Made by a program: the position numbers and the translations under genes. Positions 18,953-27,767 of a stretch of 64,000 bases of DNA are shown here, piece by piece. The notes beneath the pieces are model-generated. The model searched no databases, was not told the DNA's origin, and was given only the letters and a program-made list of their open reading frames with translations. The stretch covers positions 1 to 64,000 of the forward strand of contig JALCCT010000008.1 of the NCBI GenBank assembly GCA_022640915.1. The letters are read 5' to 3'. The stretch comes from Bifidobacterium sp. GTDB taxonomy: Bacteria; Actinomycetota; Actinomycetes; Actinomycetales; Bifidobacteriaceae. How positions within the stretch are numbered: the stretch's first letter is position 1; the number at the start of each line of letters is the position of its first letter.

Positions 18953-20274
18953 ATGCAGATATTCGATTTCATCGTCTATCAATTCCTGAGCAATCAGACC
19001 ATATTTCTTGGCCTGATCGCCTTGGTCGGCTTGTTGCTGCAAAAAAGAAGTTCCCACAGGTCGTTGACGGAGTTGTGAAAACAGTCATCGGTCTGACCGT
19101 GCTTTCGGCCGGTGCAGGCATCCTGATGAATTCGCTGTCGCCGGTAGTCAAATCGTTGAACGACACACTCAAAGTCGAGGGCGTTCTGCCGACCAATGAT
19201 GCAGTGTTCGGTGTCGTGCTCAAATTCCAAGACGCGGCAAAGAATACTGTCGTCATATTCCTGCTGGCGTTCTTCCTGCATCTGTTGCTGGTGAGGATTA
19301 CTGCGGACAAAGACTTCAAGAACGTGTATCTCACTGCGCATCTTGCGCTCTACCATTCCGCGTTCATGGCAGTGACGCTGCCTGTCGTTCTGCAAACCTC
19401 GAACCCAGCCGTGATCATAGCGGTGGGAACCGTGCTTAACGCGCTGTACTACACCTATTCTCCCGCCATCACACGCAGGATCGCCCGCCCTTGGACCCAT
19501 GATGTGTCGACGTTGGGCTTCATGGACCAAGTGGGCTCCATAGTCGCGCATTTCGTCGGCAAGTGGTTTGGTAGTGCAAAGCCAGAGCAAGATGCCGATA
19601 GGATGAAGCTGCCCAAATGGGCCGCGATGTTCCGCGACAACACGGTGGTCATGTTCTTCCTCATGCCGATTATCTTCGTAGGAATCGGCTTAGCTGTTGG
19701 CCGCCAGGGCATCGAAGTCTTGTCGGGCACGGGAAGCAGCGACACCAACTGGATATTATGGCTCGTGCTTCAGGGATTCGCCTTCACTGCAGGCATTGTC
19801 ATCTTGCTGCAGGGCGTGCGCATGTTTGTCGGCTCCATTGTTCCCGCTTTCAAGGGCATATCCGACAGATTCCTTCCCGGAGCCGTCCCGGCACTTGATG
19901 CGCCTACGTTCTTCCCGTACTCGCCCATGGGCGGCATGTTCGGCTTCCTTGGCTCCACAGTTGCCTGCATTCTCGTGGCGATAGGTACAATCGTGTTCCA
20001 CTCGCCAGTAATCGTGTTCCCCAGCCCGATCATCATGTACTTCGACGGCAACGTTATGGGAGTCTTCGGCAATAAGGCAGGCGGCTGGCGGGGCGCCATC
20101 GCCGCGGGCTTCGTGACGGGTGCGCTTTCCTCGCTTGCCGTCATCGCGCTCTATCCGTTGACTGGAGCAGTGTATGGGTCGGGACTCACCTGGTCCAACA
20201 TCGACTATGCCTTGGTCTGGACGCCGATCATGTATCTGCTCAAGCTCGTCAGGGGGCTGTTCATGGGATTCTGA
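18953..20274 (+). pseudogene. ulaA: PTS ascorbate-type EIIC permease, frameshifted
   Basis: A UlaA-type permease in two frames. From ATG 18953 the protein runs FLSNQTIFLGLIALVGLLLQK and then stops at TGA about 42 codons in. The rest (to 20274) continues in the -1 frame from KTVIGLTVLSAGAGILMNSL onward and is intact for about 400 residues with about ten membrane segments. The break is at an A-run, 19041-19046: six A are present and seven would restore the frame. A GTG at 19075 could re-initiate but would lack the first membrane segment. A sequencing error, a real mutation or a reversible slip cannot be separated here. Confidence 0.85.
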
Positions 20275-20329
20275 CCATAAACTCACCTATGTCTAAGTAA
20301 ATGCAACAAATCACTCAAGGAGAATTATC

Positions 20330-20614
20330 ATGAAAATCGTTTGCGTTTGCGGATTTGGCGTTGGATCAAGCGTCATCGCGAAAATGAACATCGAAAGCAT
20401 CCTCGCCGATGAAGGCAGAGATGATATTTCCGTCGATACCGTCGACCTGGGCAGCATCCAAGGTGCTCCGGCCGATATCTACATCACGACTACGGAATTG
20501 GCCGATCAGTTCCCCGAGGACTGCAAGGGAAAGACCATCGTATTGACCAACTTCGTTGACCGGGACGAGATTAAAAAGCATCTCGATGCGCGTATCGAAG
20601 AGCTCGGGGAGTAA
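20330..20614 (+). CDS. ulaB: PTS ascorbate-type EIIB component
   Basis: A 94-residue cytoplasmic phosphocarrier. The phosphocysteine loop CVCGFGVGSS is at residues 5-14, and the protein has the expected length and ends with KKHLDARIEELGE. EIIB takes phosphate from EIIA and gives it to the sugar bound by EIIC. A good AAGGAG precedes the ATG. Both required partners next to it (EIIA, EIIC) are broken, so if it works it must use components encoded elsewhere. Confidence 0.92.
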   Translation: MKIVCVCGFGVGSSVIAKMNIESILADEGRDDISVDTVDLGSIQGAPADIYITTTELADQFPEDCKGKTIVLTNFVDRDEIKKHLDARIEELGE

Positions 20615-20660
20615 ACGGTCGCTGTTACTCCAAAGGCGGTATATGGAAGAAGGTAGTTGC

Positions 20661-21737
20661 ATGCCAGCGCGAAATATCAGCGAGGTCACTCGGCAAACAT
20701 GGATGAACGAGGTATTCCCGGACTGGGGGACCTGGCTCAACGAGGAGATCGACGGGACTGAGGTGCCACACGACAAATTCGCCATGTGGTGGCTCGGCAA
20801 CATGGGCGTGTGGATCAAAACAGATCAGCAGACCAATATTGCCGTCGACTTGTGGTGCGGCACAGGCAAAACCACGCATAACAAGCCCGATATGTCTGCC
20901 CGGCACCAATGGTCGCGGCTCACAGGCGGCCGGAAAATCCAGCCTAACCTGCGCACTACGCCTATGGTGATAGACCCCTTCGCGATTCGGACTCTGGATG
21001 CCTTGCTGGTTACTCACTTCCATCATGACCATATCGATATGAATGTCGCGGCGGCCATTGTTCACAATATCGACCGGCCGGTCCCGCTTATTGGGCCCCA
21101 GTGCGTGGTCGATCAATGGTTGGCGTGGGGCGTTCCCGCAGACCGCTGCCGGGTTGTGCATCCAGGCGACGAGGTGCGAATCAAGGACGTGACGATTCAT
21201 GTTGTCGAGTCCTTCGATCGAACCGTGCTCATCACCGATCCGGTCAAGGTCGAGCCGGGCTCAGCGTCTACCGGCATACCGGATATGGATGAGCGGGCTG
21301 TCAACTACGTCATTGAGACTTCCGCCGGGACTATCTACCATGCGGGCGATTCCCACTATTGCACGTATTACGCGAAGCATGGCGCGAGTTTCGATATCGA
21401 TGTGGCGCTCCTCGCCTATGGCGAGAACCCGATTTCGGTGCAGGACAAAATGACATCGGTCGACGTGCTGCGCGCCAGCGAGGCGTTGAACGCCAGCGTG
21501 GTGATACCGCTGCATTGGGATGTGTGGAGCAATATGCTCGGTGATCCGCACGAGGTTGAGGCGCTGTGGAAAATGCGTCGCGAGCGGTTCGGCTACCGCT
21601 TCCACCCGCTGTGTTGGCTTCCAGGCGGGCGCTTCGTCTACCCGGATGACCGGAACAAACTGGAGTACTACCACGACCGCGGTTTTGACGACAGGTATAC
21701 CCACCCCATTGACGTGCCGTATACGTCGTTCCTGTAG
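20661..21737 (+). CDS. ulaG: L-ascorbate-6-phosphate lactonase
   Basis: A 358-residue metallo-beta-lactamase-fold hydrolase that opens L-ascorbate 6-phosphate to 3-keto-L-gulonate 6-phosphate. Similarity to E. coli UlaG as I remember it is continuous: WLNEEIDGTEV, FAMWWLGNMGVWIK, DLWCGTGK, LQPNLRTTP-like KIQPNLRTTPMVIDPFAIR, metal motif HFHHDHIDMN, AGDSHYCTYYAKHGA, KMTSVDVLRASEALNA and the RGFDDRYT end. ATG 20661 has AAGAAGG at 20647-20653; ATG 20643 is an alternative. No UlaD, UlaE or UlaF gene follows in the window. Confidence 0.93.
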   Translation: MPARNISEVTRQTWMNEVFPDWGTWLNEEIDGTEVPHDKFAMWWLGNMGVWIKTDQQTNIAVDLWCGTGKTTHNKPDMSARHQWSRLTGGRKIQPNLRTTPMVIDPFAIRTLDALLVTHFHHDHIDMNVAAAIVHNIDRPVPLIGPQCVVDQWLAWGVPADRCRVVHPGDEVRIKDVTIHVVESFDRTVLITDPVKVEPGSASTGIPDMDERAVNYVIETSAGTIYHAGDSHYCTYYAKHGASFDIDVALLAYGENPISVQDKMTSVDVLRASEALNASVVIPLHWDVWSNMLGDPHEVEALWKMRRERFGYRFHPLCWLPGGRFVYPDDRNKLEYYHDRGFDDRYTHPIDVPYTSFL

Positions 21738-21856
21738 GGCGATTGGCTGGCAGGGGTACAAAGGCCGTGCACGGATTGTCCAGCCGAACATACGCGCACG
21801 GGAACTGAGGCTTGTAGAGGCTGCAGCACATAGCACATATGACATAAGGAGCGCAT

Positions 21857-22732
21857 ATGAAGATTGGAATGATAGGACTGGGACGTATGGGCGGGAATAT
21901 GGCTCAGCGTCTGCGCAAAGGAGGCCACGAGGTCGTCGGCTACGACAGCTCTGCGCACTCGCCTCGCGATGTCGACAGCTTGGAAGACCTCGTCAAGGCG
22001 TTGCCATCGCCGCGTGTGGTGTGGGTGATGGTTCCGGCGGGAGAGCCGACTGATTCGGTGATTGAAGCGCTGGCGCGATTGCTCAATGCTGCGGATCTTG
22101 TCGTCGATGGCGGAAACACTCGATATGACGACGATGCCCGTCATGCGCAGTATCTTGACCGGCGGGGCATCCACTTTATGGACTGTGGGGTATCGGGTGG
22201 AGTCTGGGGCGCTGAGCGCGGTTATGCCGTGATGGCGGGAGGTTCCCTCGAGGATTTCGAAAGGATAAAAACGGTGCTCGGCACGCTCAAACCGAGCGGC
22301 CCGGATGGGCTTGTGCTTGCCGGAGGAGTCGGTGCTGGGCATTATGCGAAAATGGTGCACAACGGTATCGAGTATGGCATGATGCAAGCTCTCGGCGAGG
22401 GATTCGCCACCATGGCGAAAAGCCCGTGTATCGATGACCCCGCAGCAGTGATGACCTCATGGAAGTCTGGCTCGGTCGTAGCCTCATGGCTGCTTGATTT
22501 GCTCGCCAATGCTTTCGCAGGTGATCCGACGCTCGCTGACATGCCTCCGGTTGCCAATGAATCGGGGGAGGCGAAGTGGATGGTCGAATCCGCTTTAGAG
22601 CTCGGCGTGCCTACGCCGGTCACAGCAGCAGCTTTGCATATGAGGCAAATGTCTCGCGGCGGAGCCGACGATATCCTGCGCGCGATTTCCACTATGCGTG
22701 CGCAGTTCGGGGGCCATGTCACGAAGGCGTAA
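21857..22732 (+). CDS. 6-phosphogluconate dehydrogenase (decarboxylating), short GntZ/YqeC type
   Basis: A 291-residue NAD(P)-dependent beta-hydroxyacid dehydrogenase. The dinucleotide fold MIGLGRMGGNMA is at residues 5-16; the substrate motif CGVSGGVWGAERGYAVMAGG is near 110-129; GAGHYAKMVHNGIEYGMMQ near 157-175 carries the catalytic lysine. This short form decarboxylates 6-phosphogluconate-like acids to a pentulose 5-phosphate. AAGGAG precedes the ATG; 119 bases separate it from ulaG on the same strand. In this context it may act on the UlaG product instead; that is inference. Confidence 0.9.
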   Translation: MKIGMIGLGRMGGNMAQRLRKGGHEVVGYDSSAHSPRDVDSLEDLVKALPSPRVVWVMVPAGEPTDSVIEALARLLNAADLVVDGGNTRYDDDARHAQYLDRRGIHFMDCGVSGGVWGAERGYAVMAGGSLEDFERIKTVLGTLKPSGPDGLVLAGGVGAGHYAKMVHNGIEYGMMQALGEGFATMAKSPCIDDPAAVMTSWKSGSVVASWLLDLLANAFAGDPTLADMPPVANESGEAKWMVESALELGVPTPVTAAALHMRQMSRGGADDILRAISTMRAQFGGHVTKA

Positions 22733-22884
22733 GGCGAATACGAGCAGCAACAGCGAAGCAAGCGCACCGCCTGCGAATCATGCAACTCACGCATCCAGCG
22801 GATGCTAGGCTATGCTCGGGCTGGGAGCATTTAGGCAGATTGTCGTATAGCATGTAATAATCACAGCATCGGCAAGGGAGTGGC

Positions 22885-23451
22885 ATGGCTGCACATTGGA
22901 GCAATATCACGCGCGACGAGGAGTCTGGGCTGCCGACCATGCTCGTGCAGGCTGTCGCCATAGCCGGGGTGCTGTGCGTGGGCGAGCTGCTGTGCGCTCC
23001 GATCTACGTGAATCTGGCATATGGTAAGGTCGCACTGTTGCCGTGGGCGATGGTCGCGTGCTTGCTCGCTGTGGCGTTCACCTATACCGTCGGTTTCGCG
23101 TTGCTCTGGTGTGTCGAGTCGCTGGGCGGCAAATTGCGGCCTTCTCTTATGCCAGTCGCATATGCATCCGCTGGTCTGGTCGGGTTTGCTGCGTGGGGAT
23201 ATGCGGTTTACCCGGCGTTTCTTGATTCCATTCTGAAGCCCTTGGGCCTGCCAGCCCTCAGCGGCGGATCGCTCGCTGCCGTCGGCTTCAATTGCGCGGT
23301 CTTGGGATTTGCTTCGTTCTTTCTGGGCTCTATAGCGCTCAAATTCCTTTCTCGTCGCAAAGGCGTGGTCATTGCCATCGGCGTGCTGACTTTGCTATTC
23401 GCGGCGTTTGGCGCATATACGGTCGCCAGCGTATACGCTGTGCTGTATTGA
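22885..23451 (+). CDS. Small polytopic membrane protein of unknown function
   Basis: A 188-residue hydrophobic protein with about five membrane segments (roughly residues 18-40, 50-75, 88-108, 124-145 and 155-180). A charged RRKG loop lies between the last two. No family motif is recognised. AAGGGAG precedes the ATG at good spacing, and codon use is like that of the neighbours, so it is probably a real gene. It lies alone between the ula-like locus and sdaA. Confidence 0.7.
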   Translation: MAAHWSNITRDEESGLPTMLVQAVAIAGVLCVGELLCAPIYVNLAYGKVALLPWAMVACLLAVAFTYTVGFALLWCVESLGGKLRPSLMPVAYASAGLVGFAAWGYAVYPAFLDSILKPLGLPALSGGSLAAVGFNCAVLGFASFFLGSIALKFLSRRKGVVIAIGVLTLLFAAFGAYTVASVYAVLY

Positions 23452-23846
23452 ACTGTGCTGTAGTGCGCTGCGTCGTTTTACAAGGCTCGATGAGGCGATA
23501 TGTAACGTAGCTGCGCATGCGATATCGGCAATATTCGCGACCCGCCGCAATGCGAAGGGTTCGCAACGAAAAGGTAGATCGAAATCCGGCGGCTATATAC
23601 TATCGGTGTTCGTATTGCACAGTGCACAATGCCGCGGTTCGTGATGTAACAGTGTGTACCGACGGGTCGACGCTCCTGAGAAGGAGTCTGGGCAGCTCGT
23701 GCCGCGCGCCAACGATCGCATGGGATGCAGCGGTCGGCGAACAATATGAGTCGTCTGCCATCACGGATGGAAGATATAGGCTATGGCATGGGTCTATAGG
23801 CATAGGATCCGCAAGGAATTGTTACCACGAATGGAATGGTCGCGAA
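23452..23846. other. 395-base gap before sdaA
   Basis: No separate gene is visible. The sdaA frame stays open back to 23517 (110 extra codons), but the encoded Arg/Cys-rich leader has no resemblance to serine dehydratases. I looked for a T-box or glycine riboswitch and saw no matching core. Confidence 0.5.
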
Positions 23847-25310
23847 ATGTTCAGTGTGCTTGACATGTTCACCATCGGCGTAGGGCCCAGCTCTTCGCAT
23901 ACGGTTGGGCCGATGCGCGCGGCCAATGCGTTCGTGTCGTCTTTGCGCGATTCGGGGATGCTCGCACAGGTGGTTCGTGTGCGCACGGTGTTCTATGGTT
24001 CGCTGGCAATGACGGGCATGGGCCATGGTACGGATCGTGCTGCCGTGGCCGGGCTGGAGGGCAGCCTGCCGTCCACGGTCGACACTGGGCATTTGCTCAC
24101 CATCAAGCAGGAATGCGATCAGCGCGGTACGCTTGCGCTCGCGGGCGAACACAGCATTGCGTTTGATTACGACCGTGATGTCGTCTTCGAATTATGGCAG
24201 CGACTCGCCGCTCACCCTAATGGCATGCGCTTCCAGGCTTTCGACGACCGGGGTGATGTTGTCGACGAGCAGGTATGGTATTCCATCGGTGGCGGTTTCA
24301 TCCGCCCTGGACGCCGGGACGATCTGATGATCGGCATCCATGAGCGGCCTCCGCAGGGCAGCACGTTTGCCGAACGTGACGATGACACGCAGCGGGTCGA
24401 TTTCGAGGCTCGGGCGCCTTATCACTTCGCTTCGTGCTCCGAGTTGATCGAGGTTTGCGAGCGGACGGGCATGCCTATATGCGATGTTGTCTGGGCTAAT
24501 GAGACTGCCATGCGGCCTGCCGGCGAAGTGCGAGGGCAGCTGCTGCGCGTGTGGAAGCTTATGCGCAGCTGCATCATGGCGGGCTGTACGAGCGAGCAGA
24601 CGACCCTGCCCGGCGGCCTTGAGGTCCGGCGGCGCGCACCGCAGATGTATCGTCGGCTCGCGTCGAACGACGACGTGCTGAGGCATGATCAGCACCGCGC
24701 CGATGTCGCGCTCGAATCTTCGGACGCTGCTTGGGTGAATTTGTTCGCGCTGGCCGTGTGCGAGGAGAACGCTGGGGGAGGGCGTATTGTCACCGCGCCG
24801 ACTAACGGGGCCGCCGGCATCATACCCGCTGTGCTGCACTATTACTGGACGTTCGTCGACGGTGCGGGCGAGGACGGTATCGTGCGCTTCCTGCTTACGG
24901 CTGGGGCCATCGGTTACCTGTTTAAGCGCAATGGATCGATCTCCGGCGCAGAAGTCGGTTGCCAGGGCGAGGTCGGCTCGGCCTGCTCGATGGCATCAGC
25001 TGGGTTGTGCGAGGTGATGGGCGGCACACCTCGGCAAGTCGAGAATGCAGCCGAAATTGGCATCGAGCATCACCTGGGCCTCACCTGCGACCCGGTGGGT
25101 GGGCTTGTGCAGATCCCGTGCATCGAACGCAACGCCATGGCAGCGAACATGGCGATCAATGCAGTGCGTATGGCTATGTTCGGCGACGGCTCTCATCTGG
25201 TCAGCCTCGACCAGGCGATCAAGACGATGATGGACACCGGAGCGGACATGATGTCGAAATACAAAGAGACCTCGCAAGGCGGTCTCGCCGTCAACGTCGT
25301 GGAATGCTGA
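23847..25310 (+). CDS. sdaA: L-serine ammonia-lyase (single-chain, iron-sulfur)
   Basis: A 487-residue enzyme converting L-serine to pyruvate and ammonia. The N-terminal beta domain starts [23 protein letters not shown]. The C-terminal alpha domain shows [36 protein letters not shown] and [20 protein letters not shown], with cysteines placed for the catalytic 4Fe-4S cluster. Both domains are in one chain, as in E. coli SdaA, and the length is close to normal. ATG 23847 is chosen because homology starts exactly there. The ribosome binding site is weak. Confidence 0.93.
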   Translation: MFSVLDMFTIGVGPSSSHTVGPMRAANAFVSSLRDSGMLAQVVRVRTVFYGSLAMTGMGHGTDRAAVAGLEGSLPSTVDTGHLLTIKQECDQRGTLALAGEHSIAFDYDRDVVFELWQRLAAHPNGMRFQAFDDRGDVVDEQVWYSIGGGFIRPGRRDDLMIGIHERPPQGSTFAERDDDTQRVDFEARAPYHFASCSELIEVCERTGMPICDVVWANETAMRPAGEVRGQLLRVWKLMRSCIMAGCTSEQTTLPGGLEVRRRAPQMYRRLASNDDVLRHDQHRADVALESSDAAWVNLFALAVCEENAGGGRIVTAPTNGAAGIIPAVLHYYWTFVDGAGEDGIVRFLLTAGAIGYLFKRNGSISGAEVGCQGEVGSACSMASAGLCEVMGGTPRQVENAAEIGIEHHLGLTCDPVGGLVQIPCIERNAMAANMAINAVRMAMFGDGSHLVSLDQAIKTMMDTGADMMSKYKETSQGGLAVNVVEC

Positions 25311-25355
25311 TGCTAACCAGACAATGCCAAGGCCCGGCTGTGCCAGCGACGCAAA

Positions 25356-25384
25356 CGCTGCGGCGCGCTGAAGGCGCCGCAGCG
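25356..25384 (+). terminator. GC-rich hairpin after sdaA
   Basis: CGCTGCGGCGC at 25356-25366 pairs perfectly with GCGCCGCAGCG at 25374-25384 around a 7-base loop. It lies 46 bases after the sdaA stop. No U-tract follows. Confidence 0.6.
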
Positions 25385-25459
25385 CGACTAGTGCTAGGCT
25401 GAGTCACATTGTGTTTCAGGGAACACTGATGAGGTGCCATTGAGCGTCAGGAGGCTAAT

Positions 25460-25867
25460 ATGACATCAGGAATGCCACAGGTCAACGCCGAATTCGGCTC
25501 GGCGCCGGTGGTCGTTTTCCCCGCGCCCGAGCCGCCTGCCGGGCTCAAGGTCGACGAGATCGTCGAGGGTGAAGGGCCCATGGTTCGCCGCGGCGACACC
25601 GTCACCGTGAACTACCACGGCGTGGTTTGGGGCGGCGACGAACCCTTCGACTCCAGCTTCGATCGCCACCAGCCGGCCAGCTTTGGCATCGGGGTCGGCC
25701 AGGTCATCCAGGGATGGGACAGGACTGTACCCGGGCATAATATCGGCTCGCGTCTCGTGGTATCCATCCCGCCGGAGTATGGCTATGGATCGCGGGGCAT
25801 GCCGCAGGCCGGCATCGGCGGCACGGACACCTTGGTGTTCGTTATCGATATCATATCGACGCGCTGA
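25460..25867 (+). CDS. FKBP-type peptidyl-prolyl cis-trans isomerase
   Basis: A 135-residue cytoplasmic proline isomerase consisting of a single FKBP domain. Active-site elements: VTVNYHGVVWGG, FDSSFDRHQPASFGIGVGQV, IQGWDRTVPGHNIGSRLVV, and IPPEYGYGSRGMPQAGIGG. No signal peptide or lipobox is present, so it is cytosolic. AGGAGG precedes the ATG. It is followed by greA on the same strand, and the pair may be co-transcribed. Confidence 0.94.
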   Translation: MTSGMPQVNAEFGSAPVVVFPAPEPPAGLKVDEIVEGEGPMVRRGDTVTVNYHGVVWGGDEPFDSSFDRHQPASFGIGVGQVIQGWDRTVPGHNIGSRLVVSIPPEYGYGSRGMPQAGIGGTDTLVFVIDIISTR

Positions 25868-26011
25868 GTACGGGTCCGTGGTAATCACGCCGACTTATGA
25901 TACGCCGGCGTCGTCATCCACACGATCATAATTTCGGGCATCGAGGCGCAGTCGCAGATGAATGCGCCGTCCGCACCCGTTGCATATCAATCAAGGTCAG
26001 GAGGAACCGAT

Positions 26012-26491
26012 ATGACCGAGGAAAAGACGATCCTGCTCACGCAGGAGGCCTATGACAAGCTTAAGCAGGAGCTTGCCCATCGTGAGGGCGAATACCGCGA
26101 CGAGATAACCGAGCGCATCGCAACGGCACGTGCCGAGGGCGATCTGTCGGAGAACGGCGGGTACCAGGCCGCACGCGAGGAGCAAGGAAAGAACGAAGGG
26201 CGCATCAACGAGCTCATCGTCAAGCTGCGCAACGCCAAGATCCTTCAGGCACCGCAGGCCGGGGTTGTGGGCAATGGCTCCGTGGTGACCGTGGAGCTTG
26301 CGGGCAATGAGATGGTCTACGTGCTGGGTTCGCGCGACATCGCCGTAGCCACGGAGTACGACGTCATCAGCCCTGAATCGCCGATCGGCGCCGCCATCAT
26401 GGGCGCGAAGAAGGGCGATACCGTCAGCTACAAGACGCCCAATGGTCGGGAAATCTCGGTGACGATTAAGGACTCCCAGCCGCTGTCGTAA
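26012..26491 (+). CDS. greA: Transcription elongation factor GreA
   Basis: A 159-residue factor that stimulates cleavage of backtracked RNA by RNA polymerase. The coiled-coil N-terminal domain (about residues 8-78) holds the tip segment RAEGDLSENGGYQAAREEQG with the acidic Asp-Glu pair needed for activity; the C-terminal FKBP-like domain has VTVELAGNEMVYVLG and SPIGAAIMGAKKGDTV. The start has a strong AGGAGG. An upstream ATG at 25958 would add 18 unconserved residues. A long hairpin follows the stop. Confidence 0.95.
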   Translation: MTEEKTILLTQEAYDKLKQELAHREGEYRDEITERIATARAEGDLSENGGYQAAREEQGKNEGRINELIVKLRNAKILQAPQAGVVGNGSVVTVELAGNEMVYVLGSRDIAVATEYDVISPESPIGAAIMGAKKGDTVSYKTPNGREISVTIKDSQPLS

Positions 26492-26505
26492 TGCTCCAGG
26501 CATGC

Positions 26506-26564
26506 TGATGCCCTGATGGTTGCGCATACCGGATTGCCCGGTATGCGCAACCAGCAGGGCATCA
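26506..26564. terminator. 27-bp hairpin between greA and trhA
   Basis: Arms at 26506-26532 and 26538-26564 pair over 27 positions with a single mismatch around a 5-base loop; the core is GGTTGCGCATACCGG with its complement. It begins 15 bases after the greA stop and lies between convergent genes. No U-tract follows on either side, so it may be a bidirectional terminator of an unusual type or an RNA processing/stability element. The remaining ~260 bases to trhA hold no gene I can support. Confidence 0.65.
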
Positions 26565-26825
26565 TGGGTTTAGGACGGGCATTGGTCTTTTGGGAGGCGA
26601 ACAGCTCACAATCCCTGACTGTCGCAATGCACTACAGGAGGGCCTTTCGACAGGTGTCGCGTTCACTTGAGTTGCCATCCCGTATGCTGTTGTGTCAAAA
26701 GAGGGGAGTGGACGGCGCTGCAACTGCACGATGACTGAAGTGCAGCGCTTGCGATTCGGTGGTCTGAGGCGGGTTGCTGGCCGGTTGAAGTGCTGCAGCT
26801 GTTAAATCATCGCTGGCGCACGCAT

Positions 26826-27707
26826 TCACCACATGTTGACTATGACCATGTAGATCGCCACCATGTGGCAGGCATAACCGGCAACGGTGCCGAGATGGAA
26901 TATCTCATGAAAGCCGAAGACGCGCGGCCAGGGATCCGGCTTTCGTAGTCCGTAGACAATGGCGCCGACGATGTAGCATGCGCCGCCGGCGGCGATGAGG
27001 ATCACGACTGTTGGGCCTGCCGCGGGGGAGATCCAGAACAGGCGCATGAAGGCCAGGCCGGAGACGCCGAACGCGATGTAGACCATGACGTAGAGCCAGC
27101 GCGGCGCACCGATCCAGATCACATGGATGACCAGCGCCACGAGGGTACAGCTCCACATCCCCACGATGATCGCTGTGCGCCAGAAGGCACTAAGTGCGAA
27201 AGAAACAGGCGTATAGGTGCCGGCGATCAGCAGGAAGATGTTGACATGGTCGATGCGGCGCAGCACGTCGGTGACCCGTGGCGGCCAGTCACCCAGATGA
27301 TAGGCTGCCGAGTTGGTGAACAGGAACGCCGAGCACGCCATGAATACTGCGCACGCCCATTTGAGCCCAGCCCCATGAGCCAGACAGATGAGCACGATAC
27401 CGGCCGCCAACGCCAAGGGAGCAGTCAGCGCGTGGATCCAGCCGCGCAGGATCGGCTTAGGTCTGCCGTGCACGTCCAGGCGCACGTGGTGTTTCTCTCT
27501 TGCTGGCAGGCCCTCGATGCGTGCTGCGTGGGTCTCACCACGCGCTATTATGGCCGCAGACCGATGTGCGGCCGAACGCCGCACACCATCGGCCCTAGTG
27601 TATGCCTTGGCTCGTATCGCCTTGGCCTTGGCATGCACCTCGTCTTCGCGGGCCATCATAACGGTAGTCAGCTTGTCGTCAGATTCAGGATGGTTCGCCA
27701 CGCCCAT
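26826..27707 (-). CDS. trhA: TrhA/hemolysin III family membrane protein
   Basis: A 293-residue protein of the PAQR-like TrhA/YqfA/hemolysin III family, linked in other bacteria to membrane homeostasis. Seven membrane segments fill the C-terminal ~210 residues. Family features: GWIHALTAPLALAAGIVL, TNSAAYHLGDWPP, RRIDHVNIFLLIAGTYTPVS, and FHEIFHLGTVAGYACHMVAI with histidines suited to bind a metal. The N-terminal ~85 residues are a charged, Ala/Arg-rich extension not usual for the family. ATG 27707 follows GGAGGGG. A large palindrome lies immediately upstream. Confidence 0.88.
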   Translation of the reverse strand: MGVANHPESDDKLTTVMMAREDEVHAKAKAIRAKAYTRADGVRRSAAHRSAAIIARGETHAARIEGLPAREKHHVRLDVHGRPKPILRGWIHALTAPLALAAGIVLICLAHGAGLKWACAVFMACSAFLFTNSAAYHLGDWPPRVTDVLRRIDHVNIFLLIAGTYTPVSFALSAFWRTAIIVGMWSCTLVALVIHVIWIGAPRWLYVMVYIAFGVSGLAFMRLFWISPAAGPTVVILIAAGGACYIVGAIVYGLRKPDPWPRVFGFHEIFHLGTVAGYACHMVAIYMVIVNMW

Positions 27708-27716
27708 TGCCCCTCC

Positions 27717-27767
27717 ATTGCCTCTTGTTACGCAAACGTAACCTACGTTATCGTAACAAGAGGCAAT
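27717..27767. promoter_or_regulatory. Nested palindrome directly upstream of trhA
   Basis: ATTGCCTCTTGTTACG at 27717-27732 is perfectly complementary to 27752-27767 (16 bp). Inside the 19-base spacer is AACGTA-ACC-TACGTT, a second palindrome. GTTACG/CGTAAC elements thus occur four times in 40 bases. It begins 10 bases from the trhA start and covers the expected promoter or 5' leader, so it is a good candidate operator. The regulator is unknown. Confidence 0.6.

Noticed and set aside
19041..19047. Programmed -1 frameshift signal in ulaA
   Set aside because: The run is A6 in frame CAA AAA AGA; it does not fit the X XXY YYZ rule and I saw no clear downstream pseudoknot or Shine-Dalgarno stimulator. 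A mutation, phase-variable run or sequencing error is more likely.
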